Made by a program: the position numbers and the translations under genes
Origin: Gaiellasilicea sp038324115
GTDB taxonomy: Bacteria > Actinomycetota > Thermoleophilia > Gaiellales > Gaiellaceae
Assembly: GCA_038324115.1 (NCBI GenBank)
Contig: JBBQHQ010000152.1
Span: 1 to 5,639, forward strand
Length of the DNA stretch: 5,639 nucleotides
Reading direction: 5' to 3'
Shown here: in pieces, positions 4,740 through 5,639 of the stretch
Numbering within the stretch: position 1 is the stretch's first letter
Layout of the letters: each line of letters opens with the position of its first letter
The notes under the pieces: model-generated
The model's input: only the letters and a program-made list of their open reading frames with translations
Databases searched by the model: none
What the model was told of the DNA's origin: nothing

Positions 4740-5639
4740 CAGTGGCGGTCCCGACCCTTCCCGATCCTGCGCCATGCGGGCGCCGAGCTCCGCGCGGGAG
4801 CGGATCCCGAGCTTGCGGTAGGCCCGGCCGAGGTTCGCCTCGACCGTCTTCGGGCTGACGAAGGCGGCGCGGGCGACCTCCCTGTTCGTCAGGCCCGAGG
4901 CGGCCAGCTCGGCGATCCGTTGCTCACTCGGGGTCAGCCCGGCGGGCGCCGGGGCACGCCGGCCTGTCCGGTCGAGCTCGGCTTGGGTCTTCTCCGACCA
5001 GGCGGGCGCGCCGAGCTGGTCGAAGAGCTCGAGCGCGCGCCCCAGGCTTCGACCAGCGTCGGCACGCCGCTTCAGTCGTCGCTCGAGCGTTCCACGGGTG
5101 AGCAGCGTGCAGGCGAGTTGGAAGGGCAGCTCCGAGACTTCACGTGCATGCGTGATCTCGCCAAGTGCCCGCTCAAGAAGACCGTCGGCGGCGAGGAGGA
5201 GCGCGCGGCAGCGGGGGAGCACCGCCTCGACTCGAAGACGCGGCAGCATCCGGCCACGGTCTTCCAGCTGCTCGAGCACGCGGCGGGCGGGTTCGAGCCG
5301 GCCGAGCGCGAGCAGCCCCTCGATCAGCTCCGGCTCGAAGCTCAGCGGAACGGGACAGACGATCCCGAGCGAGCGAACGTGCTCCTCGGCCTGAGTGAAG
5401 GCGTCCACGGCGTCGGCGGGATTCCCGGCCGCCAGCTCGAGGGACCCGAGCGTGTCGAGCGCGATCGCGGAGAACCACGGGTTTCCCCCTGCCGCGAGCG
5501 ACTCGACGATCGGCAAGGTGGTCGCCCTCGCCCGCTCGATCCTCCCCCCGCGGGCGTCGATCCGGGAGCGGATCAGAAATGCCGTGACCCAGGGGCCTCG
5601 GCTCCCGATCTGCTCGAGCGTCGCGCAACTGGCCTCAAT
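4734..5639 (-). CDS. LuxR-family transcriptional regulator, C-terminal part (5' end outside window)
   Basis: The frame is open to the right edge, giving 301 residues of a larger protein; the TTG at 5516 is an ordinary internal leucine codon. The N-terminal two thirds of the fragment is Ala/Leu-rich helical-repeat sequence of TPR style (e.g. ALDTLGSLELAAGNPADAVDAF, GLLALGRLEPARRVLEQLE, ALELFDQLGAPAW), as in the arm of MalT/LAL-type regulators. The C-terminal domain at about residues 235-288 is a LuxR/GerE helix-turn-helix: LTPSEQRIAELAASGLTNREVA followed by SPKTVEANLGRAYRKLGIRSRAEL. Full-length relatives usually carry an N-terminal AAA-type ATPase that would lie beyond the window. Such proteins are ligand- and ATP-dependent activators. 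It lies upstream of, and in the same direction as, the DUF4242-like and secreted-protein genes, with a candidate site at its own 3' end, so it probably activates them. Confidence 0.93.
   Translation of the reverse strand: MEASCATLEQIGSRGPWVTAFLIRSRIDARGGRIERARATTLPIVESLAAGGNPWFSAIALDTLGSLELAAGNPADAVDAFTQAEEHVRSLGIVCPVPLSFEPELIEGLLALGRLEPARRVLEQLEDRGRMLPRLRVEAVLPRCRALLLAADGLLERALGEITHAREVSELPFQLACTLLTRGTLERRLKRRADAGRSLGRALELFDQLGAPAWSEKTQAELDRTGRRAPAPAGLTPSEQRIAELAASGLTNREVARAAFVSPKTVEANLGRAYRKLGIRSRAELGARMAQDREGSGPPLT

Noticed and set aside
5514..5516. TTG as start of the LuxR-type gene
   Set aside because: The frame stays open to the window edge with the same helical-repeat character (e.g. 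GPWVTAFLIRSRIDARGGRI), so the gene continues beyond the window.

Overview
The window is very GC-rich, with coding regions that favour G or C at third codon positions. It most resembles a high-GC actinobacterium, possibly of the Thermoleophilia (Gaiellales/Solirubrobacterales). The hints are the primary sigma factor tail, a large LuxR-type regulator with a helical repeat body, and at least three genes that look leaderless. The lineage is an inference from sequence style, not a search result.

Layout: (1) Positions 1-339 (+) are the C-terminal end of a primary sigma-70 factor (RpoD/SigA type), cut by the left edge. (2) Positions 340-679 are a gene-free GC-rich stretch with several inverted repeats and, at its right end, a candidate leaderless promoter. 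(3) Positions 680-3278 (+) are two overlapping M20-family metallopeptidase genes. The first is a dipeptidase-like enzyme; the second is a tripeptide aminopeptidase (PepT) starting at a TTG inside the end of the first. (4) Positions 3275-3634 (-) are a small HxlR-type winged-helix regulator whose stop codon overlaps the pepT stop in a shared CTAG. (5) Positions 3635-3719 hold its promoter, a palindrome on its start codon and a strong hairpin that probably ends the next minus-strand transcript. (6) Positions 3720-4687 (-) are two co-directional genes: a 90-aa ferredoxin-fold-like protein (DUF4242-like) and a 221-aa secreted protein with a coiled coil and a distinctive conserved C-terminal domain of unknown function. 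(7) Positions 4734-5639 (-) are the C-terminal part of a large LuxR-family regulator, cut by the right edge.

How the genes may work together: the two M20 enzymes form a cytoplasmic peptide-degrading pair that releases amino acids from di- and tripeptides. The minus-strand group (LuxR regulator, small DUF4242-like protein, secreted protein) looks like a regulator followed by its likely targets. A short inverted repeat is centred about 42 bp before the predicted transcription start of the 90-aa gene, where an activator would be expected to bind. The most interesting observations are the identical spacing (TANNNT plus exactly 6 nt before the start codon) at three genes and the uncharacterised secreted protein under apparent LuxR control. 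No CRISPR array, transposon, phage gene, tRNA or rRNA was seen.
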